From Ashinkailepas kermadecensis (Eukaryota; Arthropoda; Thecostraca; Neolepadidae): 64,000 nucleotides of DNA. Positions 1 to 11,896 of the stretch are shown here, in pieces. Each line of letters starts with the position of its first letter. Positions within the stretch are counted from its first letter, which is position 1. The notes below the pieces were generated by a model that was not told where the DNA came from, did no database searches, and saw only the letters and a list, made by a program, of their open reading frames with translations. The translations under genes and the position numbers were made by a program. The DNA lies in contig JAOTOM010002683.1 of assembly GCA_034440615.1 (NCBI GenBank), forward strand, positions 15,001 to 79,000, in the 5' to 3' direction.

Positions 1-1249
1 GCGTGCCGGTCGGGTCGGGCCGCTCAGATGGGCTCGTGTACCACGTGTACGGGAGCCGACTCGATCAGGCTCCGCCGTCGAGCGTGCTGAGAGTTTTGTG
101 TCTCTCTCAGGTACCAAATTTGACTGGTTAATTTAAGTTTTAGAACAGTATACATTTAATAAATATAATATATTTTTAACTACTAGATTAGGAATGCATT
201 CTTTGTTATTCCTCAGGAGCACCGTTAGATGTGAGGTTAGAAATAGACCGATATACATGTTTTGAAGCAAATATTTTGGCCCAAGTATTGTACGAATTTT
301 CATCATCAACTGTGTTTTTCTGCATTCAATTTGAGCGCAACGAGGGTAATATAACTTGCTGGTATGCTTATTTTAGCTCCTTAGGACTAAAAGTGATGGG
401 CAAAGTCGTTGATTGATGCACGGCGTCAAATGAAACGTGACCAAAAACAGGTCATAAGTCATACTGAACATCATGTTTGTGGTCTTTTTCTCTTCCGTCG
501 GCATGTTTTTTTTCTGTGTTAATTAACGTTTAACAAGACTTCATGCCGCCCACTCGTTCATGCTAAACGCCTCAGCGTGTGGGAAGAGACGAATGGCAGG
601 GAACATTGTACTGAACAGTGGAGCATACGTTGGCGCAGATGATTTCACTCCTATCCATTAACATTGATGGATTAAGAATCACCCGTGTCATATTTTGCAG
701 CTATTTGAATTGATCACGTTTCGGCATGCGAATTGCGGATGTTAGCTGAGATGTTCATATTTTATTCCTTAAATCGAAGGCAACAACACCTAGCAGGTAA
801 TGTGGCTGTAGAGCTATAAATCGTATGCGATCATGCTTGCCGCATATGTCTCGTATGCCGTTACGAGTGGTAAGCATATTGGCACTTTTTTGTTTTGCTC
901 TTTGTATATAAGATAGACAGGCAATGATAGAGATAGGCGGGCAAGCATAGGTAAGATAGCTAAGCTAAACTTTAAGAAAAACGTGACCTAACAATAGCAC
1001 AGCTTGGCAATGTCGGAATCAGTATATCGGAAAAGGCGGCAGTTCGCTTCTCCGAGGCGTGGCGTGGACGACCAAGCTTGAGTCCGGCCTAGAGAGTGAC
1101 GTCTGGCTTCTGCGTGACGCGGGTCCCAAGGCGGCGGGGTCGCCTGTGCCGTCCGTGGGTCTCTGCTACCGGCGCGCCCGCCGGATCTGGCCGACACAGA
1201 GACGCCGGTCATCCGGCTGAGACGCGACGGCACCTCACGCCGCGTGCTA
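1..1249. other. unassigned DNA, no gene seen
   Basis: AT-rich over about 110-200 and 450-960, then GC-rich from about 1040. Only short open frames occur, and none carries a recognisable motif. A run of GATAG/GGCAAG-like words at 905-960 is too degenerate to call an array. Confidence 0.6.
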
Positions 1250-1250
1250 C

Positions 1251-1403
1251 CGACCGCCGGACGACGGCGCCCCACCCTCGCCCGGACATCGGCACCACTA
1301 CCGACCGCCGGACGACGGCGCCCCACCCTCGCCCGGACATCGGCACCACTACCGACCGCCGGACGACGGCGCCCCATCCTCGCCCGGATATCGGCACCAC
1401 TAT
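1251..1403. repeat. 51 bp GC-rich minisatellite, 3 copies
   Basis: Three consecutive copies of a 51 bp unit start at 1251, 1302 and 1353 with the word cgaccgccggacgacggcgc. The unit length is a multiple of three, so all frames read as a 17-residue repeat. This accounts for the Arg/Pro-rich open frames on both strands at 990-1450. The array lies just upstream of the CR1-like remnant. Confidence 0.9.
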
Positions 1404-1429
1404 CGACGGCGCAGCCGCCCGATGGTCAG

Positions 1430-2830
1430 AATACCGCCGTTTACATTGAACTGGCCTTTGTCGGCGAGTTTAGTGTAGCCGAGATTGGCTCAACGGCAGT
1501 TGGTAGGGCGTTCCCGTGTCGCGGCGCGTGCCGAACCGCGCCTCCCAATCTATTGATAAGTGTGACGTGCTCGGCTTCAAACAGTGGGTCTCGGCGTATA
1601 GACGTGGCGAGAGCATCCCAGGCGATGTGTTCACGAGGCGGGGGGCATGTCAAGCGGAAGGCGGATTGTTCCTGTCGGACCACAGAGACTGTCGCGTTTC
1701 TAAATGTGGATGTGTGTCATCCGCCGGTGGCGTTCCGCCGCCGTGAAACTTACAGCCGTGCCGCCGACTTTGAGGGATTGCGTCGCCGTCTGTCACTTGC
1801 GCCATGGGTCATCCTGGACGGTGTGGACGTAAGCGGATCTGTTGACTTGCTGTGTGCAATGTCAGCTGCCATAGATCGTGTTCCCGCAGTGGCTCTCCGA
1901 CGCCGACTGCCGCCCTCGTTCGATGGCTGGTTCGATTTGGTGCGCTCTGCGCTCAGTCTCAAGCAGACAGCATTTCGACTGATGGGGAGGAATCCTGCAC
2001 CGGAGAGGAGATTCGACGTCTTCAATAAGAGAGCCGCATTTAAATCCACTTACACTACGGAGTATTAGGAATATCTGCTTAAGCCTACGGATGAGTTGAA
2101 AACAAACGCGAAGCGATAATGACCCTTCCGGGAACTTGTAGTTCGAAGGTCAGCTTTGCCACCTGGACTCCGTAACTGGAACGGGGAGCTCGTGTCCGGT
2201 GGCTTGGACCGTGCGTCAGCTCCGAATGACGCGTTCTCTGCTAGGTTCACCGATCCTGGCGTGAAAAAATGTGCCCACAGGCCTGGTTTATGACATTGGC
2301 GGTTTACACACCATCACCATACCTGTAGACACAGTGAAAAGGACACGGAGACGATTCCAGCACACAAAGCATGCGGGCCAGATAACATCAGCGCGCGCAT
2401 CATCAGAGAATATGCCAGCGAGCTCACGCTTCCGTTGACAACAAATATTCAATCAGTCTCCGCTATCAGGTATATTTCCGACCTTCGGGGAAATCAGGTA
2501 TATTTCCGACCTCCATGCCCGCATCATACCGATATTCTAAAATGCCAGCAAAAAGAACCACTCCAACTACATCACGCTGCCGCATTTTGGTAGAGCTCTC
2601 GAGCGTGTTGTCTGTGGCGTCCTATCGCAGCATGTCGCGCCTACGCAGGAAACCGCGCACCCAGAGCACTTGGCACGCTCATTTCCCATTAGGTCATTTC
2701 ACACTGGCCTTGGTCATTATTTATTCAAGCGCAGGGATCCAATTGCAGCCTTCTATGCAAATGCCAGATCAATATTACAACACTGCAGTGTGACCCGGAT
2801 GGGTGCGGCCAAGCCCACATGGTGCGGGTC
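1430..2830 (+). pseudogene. decayed CR1/L2-like non-LTR retrotransposon (endonuclease end, linker, RT start)
   Basis: Fragment of an ORF2-type polyprotein (endonuclease plus reverse transcriptase), now broken by stops and frameshifts. In order: a possible endonuclease tail (IELAFVGEFSVAEIGSTAVG near 1444); a linker typical of CR1/L2 proteins with a Tyr-x-x-Ala-Asp-Phe-x-Gly-Leu start (about 1750) and a Pro-Pro-x-Phe-Asp segment (about 1911-1925); a Val-Ser-Gly-Gly-Leu-Asp segment (about 2192); the first RT block HKACGPDNISARIIREYASE (2363-2422); and an RT block 2 remnant with LERVV after an Asn-Tyr start (2564-2646). A 20 bp word is duplicated at 2465 and 2493, breaking the RT. The YxDD catalytic block is not found. 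The family is inferred from these motifs; CR1 versus L2 is not resolved. Confidence 0.8.
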
Positions 2831-5800
2831 GATCGTGTGGAACACAAGTTTCCACTTTGGCTTCAAAATCACACCAGGGACTCTCCCACTTGTGTTTCCC
2901 ACTTGAAGTTCCTCACACGCGTGTCGATACTGTGAGTTGTCAGTATTTATGGCCGTTTAGCGAGAGCGGCCAACACATTGTTAACTTTTGATGTCCGGCA
3001 GATTTCTTGCATGACTCAACGCCAGTGTTTATAAACATGTTGCGAAGTATGCATTGCAGGCGACAAGTAAGCGATTCGAACTACATGTTTTCATACTCAT
3101 TTGTATTTTACCTGTATTTGTATTTCATCTAGCTTGTGAATTCCCGCACAAGTTGGTTGTTCGTTCTGTTGGCAATTTAACAAATAAATGAAAGCAAAAT
3201 AAGAAAAGGGATAATAACAATTAATTTCTCGATCGTTTGAACTTCACGAATCATTTATTTACATTTCATTAAGAGCACTTTCTTGATTATAAAATAAATA
3301 TTCAGAGGCGGAGCCATTAATCAGGCAGGGATGGAGTCGTCCTCACCATCCGATATACACCCGGGCTGCACTAGCGAGCACCTAAAATGAACACGTGAAG
3401 TAAAACGCTTCTCACAAAGCACTTATCCTGGTACCACTCTTGATAGATTATGTATTAACCCTCGCCCGTGTGCTACACTTTGCCACCTTCGCTAGTGGAG
3501 GGAGGGGTTGGTGCGATCCCTTGGGATTTGCAACCGAAACGTGCCAGAGAGACGAAACAAAATGTGCGTGAAGGATGGAACGAGATCTGCCATTGGCATC
3601 CGATCTGCATACCTGGGGATGATAGGTGACCCTACGAGTCAGACAAAAGGTCAAATTTCGCATAAATCACGCCTTACTGCATCACAGGCTGACCACCAAC
3701 GCGTCCTAAACTGCAACAGGCATACACCTTTAGTTATTATCAGAATGTTCGTTGGTGCTTTATGGATGTAATGATATATCTCAAGTTCTATTTAAAACAT
3801 AGGTCACGGGTCAGGTCAGGGAAAGGGTCGACCGCGCATTGGATAATTTGACAGAATGTTGGCTGAAACCACTGCTTCCATCCATGCCAGGGTAAAAATG
3901 GACAACAAAATGGGATTCAGCACAAACAAACTAACCCTAGCTATTCTGTGAAGGTAAAAATGGTCACCCGAGGTTAACATAGGTCAATTATTTTAAAGGA
4001 CCTTGGAATGGTACAGGATAATGCCAGAAGTTCAATCAAATCGTCTACAGGCCTAATCGTCACAAAATGTATCGCTTTAGCTCACAATGCCATATCAAGA
4101 TGAGATAATCCTCGATTTCGATTAAAAAATGGTCCGAGGTGTTCCCCTTTATGACGTCATAGCTCCGCGACCTGATACGACCCACGATTTTTACCAAGAG
4201 CTCCCAAAAAGGCGTCCCAGAGGGTGCCCACAATTTCAATGGGTTCCGTTGAGCGGATCGGAGGCTATCCACGAAAACCTTAGGGGGCGAGGATTGTATG
4301 CCCACACTCCACTGGCGAGGCTCTCGAAAATATGAAAACTTCGACGCATGTTTTCGGGCAGCAAATATACTCATAGTGCTGCACTTTCAGTATATAGTTC
4401 AAAACAACTACCTCATACCTTTTGGCCGTCCCGAACATCCCACACCTACGGCCGGTGATGATAAAATTTATTTCAGACAAACAAACAAAAAATGGCAGAC
4501 TCCCTGCAGCAATTATTGCAGGCGTAGCTGATGACAAGCGTGCGGATATATACAAATTGGCACAATTTCGTAGAAACATGCCTCCAGAGCAACTTGGCCG
4601 GGGCATCCGCTGACAGACTTCTTGAATATTCATTTCCAGATGAATGCCAAATATCCCCATTTTGTTCCAATATAACCTTAAACCAAGATTACATTTCAAT
4701 GATTATATGTAGGTACTTACTCGCAGAACAAAACTCAGCTGCCGCCATACCACCTCTGCATCCACCCTCACAAGCATGCAAATTTAAGCATTCTGGTATT
4801 CTATGCAAAAGCCTTACACGAGGTGCAGCAGTTTTCCGATAATACCCCAATTCAGTCGAAGGGACAGGGTGAGAGAAGATTCAGGGAAGACAGGGAAGAG
4901 GTAAGACAGGGTGAGCGAAGCTTTCCTTTGTCCTCCCAAAAAGTCGTCGAGAGGCGGTCTTGACGAAAACATGCCTTCGAAATTCTCAAAAACTTCCTGA
5001 ACCGTCTCATGATGCTCGATGTAGCTTCATAGTTGCTGAACTGATACATTTTCAGAACACACCACACAAACCCGCCCCTGGCTCGCCCTTCACTAAAGTT
5101 GTGACTGCAAATATTTAACACCCCACGTAAGCAAGACTTCCAGGAAAAGTCACCAAGTTTCATGATAATCCCTTCAAACGTCCAAGAGCCACAAACAAGA
5201 CACCACGATGGGTTCGGGTGGCACTTTGTGCTCACCATTCGCGTAATGGGCTAGGCCCTGATCGGAAGCTCCATATATAGTCCATGCTTGAACAGCCTCC
5301 GGAGTATTCTCGCAAGACAAGCGCCACGAGGACTCCAGCAAACAACAAATGCAATACGTGCAATAGGTGTTCATTTCTACATTGCGATGTACGTAGCACT
5401 GGGTTTGAGCAGCGTGCTTCTTCATCCACCTGCTCAGAGGTTCCGCCACAGAGGGGTCAAGGGAACACGTGCTCCAACATCTTCGGCACTTAGCATTACG
5501 CCAAAGGACGTTGAATGGACAGAATCAAACCCAAACACCTTGACGTCTCTCCAAACGTCTTAGTGGTGGCGGGGCACTTGCATCACTGCCAACTTCATTT
5601 AGAAAACATTCAACAGTTGTCTAACATTCAGAGATAAGCGAAACCACTGTAGCGCCCGTAACACATCTGGACGTGGATCTTTCATGCCCAAGCGGTCTCC
5701 CGGAATGGATCAGGTGCGATTGCGGAATAACAAGCAGTCACTGGGAACTGCCTGACTATCTTTGCTATCCGTCCAAGGGGGTTCCGATAAATATCGGTGC

Positions 5801-6029
5801 TAAAATCTGTGGGTTTGTGAGTCGGTCTGTCTCGGACGGTCGGTGGGTAGGTGGGGCAGCCCGTCCTTCATGCCGATCGAGCGGTCGTTGGGTCCGTGCA
5901 GCAATATAAACCACCGACTACTTTGTGGCTGTTAGTGTCAAACGCTATTTGCTACGAGAAGCCGTTATGTCAGATGGCATTTCAGTGATTTTTGCTTCAT
6001 CCACGAGACCCCAACATGTGGCTGAAAGT
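2831..6029. other. unassigned DNA, no gene seen
   Basis: No recognisable coding sequence or RNA gene. The longest open frame is 139 codons on the minus strand (4280-4699) with no motif I know. Around 4860-4915 a short purine-rich word (gacagggtgag) recurs. An AT-rich stretch covers 3100-3300. Confidence 0.55.
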
Positions 6030-6620
6030 CGTGGCCGTTGTGTTGGACGGTTCAAACCGGACGTCGGTCGGTCGGTGGGTCGGTGGATTGATGGGTCGGT
6101 GGATTGATGTGTCGGTGGTTCCGTGGGTCGGTGGGTCGGTCGGTCGGTCGGTCGGTCGGTCGGTCGGTCGGTCGGTCGGTCGGTCGGTCGGTCGGTCGGT
6201 CGGTGGGCGGTGGGTCGGTGGGTCGGTGGGTCGCTAGGTCGGTGGGTTGGTGGGTCGGTCGGTCGGTCGGTCGGTCGGTCGGTCGGTCGGTGGGCGATGG
6301 GTCGGTGGGTCGGTCGGTCGGTCGGTCGGTCGGTCGGTCGGTCGGTCGGTCGGTCGGTGGGCGGTGGGTCGGTGGGCGGTGGGTCGGTGGGTCGGTGGGT
6401 CGGTGGGTCGGTGGGTCGGTGGGTCGCTGGGTCGGTGGGTGGGTCGGTGGGTCGGTCGGTCGGTGGGCGGTGGGTCGGTGGGTCGGTGGGTAGCTGGGTC
6501 GGTGGGTCGCTGGGTCGGTGGGTCGGTCGGTCGGTCGGTCGGTGGGTTGGTGGGTCGGTCGGTCGGTCGGTCGGTCCGTCGGTCGGTCGGTGGGTCGGTG
6601 GGTCGGTGGGTCGGTCACGT
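6030..6620. repeat. (CGGT)n tetranucleotide array with GGGT/GGGC variants
   Basis: Nearly uninterrupted tetranucleotide DNA with basic unit cggt, broken regularly by gggt and gggc variants. Variants cluster in blocks (for example 6360-6500), so units were spread by local duplication. Because 4 is not a multiple of 3 the frames rotate, giving Val-Gly-Arg on the plus strand and Pro-Thr-Asp-Arg on the minus strand. These frames are not genes. Confidence 0.97.
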
Positions 6621-6855
6621 AAGCAAATGTCATACTGTAAGTTGTCACATGGGTGTTACACAGGGTTGTATTCAGGTGTTCCGAAATTTCTGTCATTCAC
6701 AACATTATCCTCCATAGAAAATTGTAAAGGTTACATTTTTTTCTTCTCTGTGCCGCCAATTTGCACGACAAACCCTTTTAACAGACCGACTGACAAGGCG
6801 CCCAAGGCCGTGACCCAGACAGTGTAAGTTAGAGAGACGATCGAGAGACCACACC

Positions 6856-6905
6856 GACCGATTTGTGGCCCAGGACCGCAGGCGGTCCTGGGCCACAAAT
6901 CGGTC
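6856..6905. repeat. perfect 24 bp inverted repeat with 2 bp spacer
   Basis: The arm at 6856-6879 is the exact reverse complement of 6882-6905, with only ag (6880-6881) between. The first bases are gaccgatttgtggcccagga. Perfect near-palindromes of this length are unstable in replication, so a perfect copy suggests recent origin. It lies about 240 bp past the CGGT array and both contain ggtc/cggt words, so a hairpin-templated origin is possible. Confidence 0.97.
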
Positions 6906-8082
6906 CCGATCACGAGTTTTAGCGGTTATGCCCATGCATGGCATCGCCAGAGGTGAAAAAAGTGTCCAGCCACCTACACGTCCACCTACAGAATATCGAA
7001 CACCACTACGCTGTCACATGTTGAAGGCTCACAGTAAGAGCCGTACGCATGTGTGCGAGTGCGAAATATCGACAATGATGCTGAAATGGAACAAAGAAGA
7101 ATGTTTTAGTCTAACAACAGGTTAGGCTAGAGTTTATTGGGAAAATGTGCTCATTCTATTTCAGATAAAAATATGACTTCTTTCCTCTGAAAAAAGGTAT
7201 TGCCAGGTTAGGTTTCTTATCATTTTTATTATTGAGCACACAAATTGTGCCTATAAGCTTCGGCACTATGGTGATCACAAAATGTTCAACCCTTGTTTAG
7301 GAAGCTACAAGAGCTGCATTGGAGACCTACTGCTTAGTGCAGTGCAGTAATGTGCAATAATGTGCAATATGCATGGAGTATCCAAAACGTGAACAATGAA
7401 ACGACAGGAAGCTTGTGAATATGTTCGTGTTTTCTGGGACACGCTATGTACACCGTGACAAAAAAGCGTGTGTTTGCATTACGATAGTGATTGGACTGTC
7501 AGCCCATGCAAATGATGCCTACAGGTAGATTGAAGGCATAATTGTACTTCTTGTTGTGGGGTCAGCATGATCAAATGTTTCCATTACCAGACAACCAGAT
7601 ATTCCGAAGTAAAATTACATCGTCACGCGTAGGCCTATGGATGACCTATCGTTAATACCTTCTGACCTGCAGTGGCAGTCCGCTGTGTCTAAGGTACCAT
7701 GCTGCACTGTCAGTACGGCATGCACTGATTGCCTGCAGTCGACTTACCCATGAGCAAAGGCAGTACCTTTGAACCGTACCTTTTACCTACCTTTTTACCC
7801 TTTTACCGTACCTTTTACCTACTTTGGACGTACCTCTCTCTTCCCTAGGGAAGTATTAGGGGATGAGTCATCAATTGTTCAATCGGGACGGCTCTTCTGC
7901 TTCCTATCAGAAATAAAGTTTTCTGTGATTTATGCCCCTCATTAACTCGCTTTTACACCTGATAAAATCAGGATAGTAGCACGGCATGATGTCATACGTA
8001 CATCGACCCCTTCGCATGCAGTTGTCTCGTCGACTGACCATCGTGCATATGCCATTGTTTGATTGACGATGCTATGGGCGCT
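6906..8082. other. unassigned DNA with a short pyrimidine repeat
   Basis: No gene seen. At 7769-7829 the word accttttacct recurs several times on one strand, a small degenerate repeat. Isolated gttagg words occur at 7122 and 7205. Confidence 0.5.
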
Positions 8083-8126
8083 GCATGACCGACGCAGTCG
8101 ATGTGCCCATGAACTTCAATAACCAA
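8083..8126 (+). mobile_element. diverged copy of the SINE/LINE 3' tail family
   Basis: The stretch gctgcatgaccgacgcagtc (starting 8083) followed by gatgtgccc and aataac matches, with several changes, the tail copies at 25033-25073 and 32596-32654. Flanking words gctatgggc and gctatcggt resemble a worn target duplication. Weaker than the other three copies. Confidence 0.45.
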
Positions 8127-9451
8127 GCTATCGGTAATAGGTGACCTTGAACTTTGTGAAGTTTATTAAGGCAAACTATAAAACTTAAATCAATAAGTTG
8201 ATATTTTTTTTGTTAAGCAAACGTTGTTATATCACCCTTATTTATTTCATTGTTGGATCTCCCGTAGTTTTCGAATGGGAGACAACTTTCTCGATATCCG
8301 TCCGTTCAGAAAATCGGAAAATATAAGAAACCATGGAGAACGGACGCGTATATGGGATATTTAAAAGCAAAGCTGATTTTTATATATGGCAGACAAATCA
8401 TGCCCGTTTGTATTTCTGCCATCAAATTTATCAATTTAAATGGGCTAGGGGTCACAGAAGGTCACGAGGTCACGAGGCTATGGGGTCACGAGGTGAAGCT
8501 TGATAAATGTTTATATTTTATCACGGAGGTGTTTTCTTTAATCATTTTTCTTCTCAAAAATGCATAATATGTCGCACTTTCTCTTCATTATCGATGAGAT
8601 ATCTATCGCCAAAGATACCCTTGTTGTGCGACCTCAAAATACTGCCGTGGGCTATAACGCCGAAACCGTTGGTCGGATCGAGCTAAACCTTGTTCAGGCG
8701 TGTTCAGAGCACAAGACTACCTTGTACTCCAATTTTGGTCCAAATACGAATGTAGTAGGTGTAAAATTGTAAATTTTTGGTTGATCTGTCGTGGAACGCA
8801 CCGCTATTGAAACATGCTGTTCTCCAAATCCAAATTACTCCTTGAAAATGAAGTTTACCAATACAAATTTAATTCCCTCGCACTATAGCACCAATATCAA
8901 GGACAGAGTGTCATAGGTCATATGTTGCATTGGTTTCAAGTAATTTATAACACTTTTGGTCAATGCAACATGTCCTGCTTATGCCAAAACTGTGGTATGT
9001 CTTTGGTCAATGCAACAAGTCCTGCTTATGCCGTGGCCCAAATAAATCAAACCCATGGATGTGACCAGATTAAACTATTAAGATAACAAAGGCTCATATT
9101 GGAAGAACCAAAACATTTGTTTTCATGATAAGGATTCCACAAGTCTGCAGTGTGGCAAAACGGCTGACATGACATGTTAGACTGATAAATATTGTGCATA
9201 AAATACGGTACCAAACAGCTTGATATTACTGGGTAATTGGCCCCTCCCCACCCCTCCAGAGAAGAAAATCAGCACCAAAAATTGCACAAGGTGTCAGAGT
9301 ATTTTCGCCTGCACATGAACAAAACACCCTCAAGATTGCCATATTTTGCAGACATGATGTTGGTTAGTAGAAGTACATTCAGTCTTACCTGCACTTCCTG
9401 CAGCAAGGTGCCATGACTGCCACCGGCCTCCTTCTCCATGGACAGTGTTTT
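8127..9451. other. unassigned DNA, no gene seen
   Basis: A short direct repeat is visible: ggtcaatgcaacatgtcctg near 8958 recurs in variant form at 9005. Just before it, 8440-8492 has three copies of ggtcacgagg-like words. No coding motif found. Confidence 0.5.
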
Positions 9452-9697
9452 TCAGACGATAGGTAAACCGGCATGCTTTGCCTTCATATGCCTTTTCAAC
9501 GATCTTGACCCGCCATTAAATTTGCAGCCAGGATAGCCACAAAGCACCTTTTCTCGTGATGGTGATGTCATATTAGTACTTACACCTTGGGCATGTACTG
9601 CACTAAGGTTTCTTCCAAGTGTCACTTCAGTTGGGTATGACCAGGGCTGGATATATGTCTTGGAATTCTGGAATTGGAGAATACAATTATGTGCCAT
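9452..9697 (-). CDS. small ORF with a C-terminal C2H2 zinc-finger-like motif
   Basis: An 81-codon frame on the minus strand. Near its C-terminus Cys53-x4-Cys58-x11-His70-x4-His75 fits the spacing of a C2H2 zinc finger. The residues between are basic with a Leu three residues before the first His, as in real fingers. The N-terminal 45 residues show no motif. On the minus strand a GTGTAAGT-like splice donor lies inside the frame, so the coding exon boundary is uncertain. It could be an exon of a zinc-finger gene, a piece of a transposon protein, or a chance frame. No neighbouring finger is found. Confidence 0.35.
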   Translation of the reverse strand: MAHNCILQFQNSKTYIQPWSYPTEVTLGRNLSAVHAQGVSTNMTSPSREKVLCGYPGCKFNGGSRSLKRHMKAKHAGLPIV

Positions 9698-10123
9698 TAC
9701 AGGCTGGTATGGAACGGAGGACTTTGAGGACTTTCCTATTCATCTGAATCCTGGATTTTGAGAGGAAAATTGTGTAGCATTCCAAGTTGGGGAACGATGT
9801 GATTTGTTTCTCTCATGAAAAACTGTATTTTTGTAATTTTCACGGCCATGTTCCATGCTTCTATGTTCCCATGATCATGACCAAACAGGAAGGAGATGAC
9901 AGTCATCGTCAAACTTATTCATCTTTTGGAAAAAAGGAGTGGATAACTTCCCGGAGATAATAATATTCTGGGCGGCCAACATCAAAGACAAGGCCATGCT
10001 TCCAATACTTGTCCTGACTCTCCGAGACGAAACACCACTTACGCAAACATACACAAGTTCAGCTTCAGCAGCGCCTTGATACTTATTAGGTAGATACGTA
10101 CACACTAAAACCAGCTTTGAAAA
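9698..10123. other. unassigned DNA, no gene seen
   Basis: Only short open frames and no repeat structure that I can see. Confidence 0.45.
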
Positions 10124-10183
10124 CAAACTGCGCCGAAAAGCGGAATTGCTGCGTCTGGTTCAATCTCTGGATGGGGACGGGAC
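10124..10183 (+). repeat. 60 bp direct repeat, left copy
   Basis: Begins caaactgcgccgaaaagcgg and ends at the gggacggga word. A second copy lies at 11838-11896 in the same orientation, roughly 80% or more identical by eye. The pair brackets the miniature LTR element, 1.7 kb apart. It may be part of a larger element into which the LTR element inserted. Confidence 0.75.
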
Positions 10184-10197
10184 ACTGTCCCGTCCCC
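10173..10197. repeat. 12 bp perfect hairpin with 1 base centre
   Basis: The arm ggggacgggaca at 10173-10184 pairs exactly with 10186-10197. The right copy of the surrounding 60 bp repeat (about 11885) lacks the second arm, so the palindrome arose in, or was lost from, only one copy. Confidence 0.9.
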
Positions 10198-10260
10198 GTC
10201 TGCCGTTTGAGATTGCCGAAAGTGACGTCTGGTAACGGTTGCGGGTGTGGTGGTGCACGC

Positions 10261-10468
10261 TTAGTCCTCACTGTCTGCTAGCGATGCACTGATAGATCAC
10301 GGTCTCTTTATTCACTGTACACGGTTTGGCTATGCACGCTGTTGTCTCGAGGCTTGCCCTGACGCGACTGGCCCTGTCGGGGCGAACAGTCGGGAGTGGG
10401 TCGCGCGTCCGTGGTGCCATAACCATAAACCACGGCCCGCGCTCCGCACATGCGACACACGCACAACA
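10261..10468 (-). repeat. terminal repeat (3' LTR in minus orientation), 208 bp
   Basis: About 97% identical by eye to 10939-11145. Differences include an extra ag near 10293 and gaggc versus gaccc. The minus strand begins TGTTGTGCG next to the purine tract at 10469-10478. Confidence 0.8.
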
Positions 10469-10938
10469 CCTCCCCTCCAAGTTCACGGTCAGGTTCCAGA
10501 CTAAATGCCAACGACTACTCCACATTCCCACCTCCCCTCCGAGTCGACGACGATGGCAGGCTGTTGGTGTCGACTCCTAACACCCTGCCGCCACAGCTCG
10601 GGCTACAGCACAATGCGTCACAACATGTACATCGTACCGGCGAGTGCGTGAATGCTACCCATAAGATGGAAGGCTGGGGTCGATTTGGAGGCGAATGGGG
10701 CGGTGAGAGCGCCTGTCGCTGCGACAGGAGACCGGACGGGTCGGTGGCTGTGGGGGCGGTGACCGTCGGTCGGTCAACTCGTCCGCAAAACGAACAGTGC
10801 GCGGTGGGCGGGTCGGCGCGGCCTGACTGGGCGGGGCGGATGGACACGGCGGTGTGCATACGGACACGAGCGGGCGGAATGGGTGCAGGAAGCGGCGGTT
10901 GCGCCGATATATGCGGCCACTGGGGAGCTTCACTAAGA

Positions 10939-11145
10939 TTAGTCCTCACTGTCTGCTAGCGATGCACTGATGATCACGGTCTCTTTATTCACTGTACACG
11001 GTTTGGCTATGCACGCTGTTGTCTCGACCCTTGCCCTGACGCGACTGGCCCTGTCGGGGCGAACAGTCGGGAGTGGGTCGCGCGTCCGTGGTGCCATAAC
11101 CATAAACCACGGTCCGCGCTCCGCACATGCGACACACGCACAACA
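10939..11145 (-). repeat. terminal repeat (5' LTR in minus orientation), 207 bp
   Basis: Partner of 10261-10468. Similarity stops sharply at both ends: at TGTTGTG on one side and after gaggactaa on the other. This is how an LTR pair behaves. Confidence 0.8.
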
Positions 11146-11837
11146 GCGGGCATCGACGATTGCAACCAAGCTATTTGCGATGGGTGCAATCCGAAGGAAC
11201 TGTGAGCATCACAAAGAGTGGGGCTATCCGCGCATACAACTTTATCCACGAAATGTCATTCGACAGTGGTATGGGGACAGTCGAAAGCGGAGCCTTTTTC
11301 ACGGACCGAAACACATGCAGCCCGTGTCACGATGACGGCGCCCGCACACATTGCAGCCACTGATAGTCAATTGGAAAATTATAGCCGGTACATGGGGCCA
11401 GATGTGAAAGTGACGGCAAGTCGCCAAGTTTAGCCGTTTCGGAGAACCAGAACGGTTGCCGGTTCCGGAAACGGTTGCCACGGCGATGTTGACAATTGTC
11501 GTGGCAATACTGAGGTGTTGGTTTGGTGTCGATCGGTCCATTGGTTGTCGAGATATGGCGGTCTGAATCGGGTCGATGGGGAGCGCTAAAATTGTTGATT
11601 TTCAGAACGAAAAATATCAGTTTTACATGCTATTCCTATGGGCGGCCGGTGATTCACCGGACACCCGTTCTCTCAGGACCGGTTTGACTATTGACCGTTC
11701 TCTCAGGACGTGACGTGCGCACGCAGCACGTTGACCCGATCGCAACAAATTGTGCCGGACAGATTGCGAACATTTGGGGCTTTCACGTGATGTCAGCCAT
11801 ATCTCGTTACCTGTGATGTGAGCCGTGCCACGCGCCA
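11146..11837. other. unassigned DNA
   Basis: No gene seen. Two copies of gttctctcaggac occur at about 11667 and 11697, a short duplication. Confidence 0.45.
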
Positions 11838-11896
11838 CAAACTGCGCCGGAAAACGGAACTGTTGCGTCGGGTTTAATCTCTGGACGGGGACGGGA
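11838..11896 (+). repeat. 59 bp direct repeat, right copy
   Basis: Begins caaactgcgccggaaaacgg and matches 10124-10183 in the same orientation with scattered substitutions. Confidence 0.75.

Larger units (their letters stand above)
10261..11145 (-). mobile_element. 885 bp miniature LTR (TRIM-like) element
   Basis: Two near-identical direct repeats (10261-10468 and 10939-11145) flank 470 bp. Read on the minus strand, each repeat starts TGTTGTGCG. A purine tract GGAGGGGAGG lies directly before the 3' repeat, where plus-strand priming of an LTR element needs it. An AATAAA occurs inside each repeat. The interior has no gag or pol motif; its 144-codon frame is Pro/Ser/Arg-rich and probably not a gene. 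No clear target duplication or tRNA primer site is seen. A non-autonomous LTR element (TRIM) fits best; a simple segmental duplication is the alternative. Confidence 0.65.

Noticed and set aside
6052..6827. Val-Gly-Arg or Pro-Thr-Asp repeat proteins
   Set aside because: CGGT tetranucleotide array read in rotating frames.
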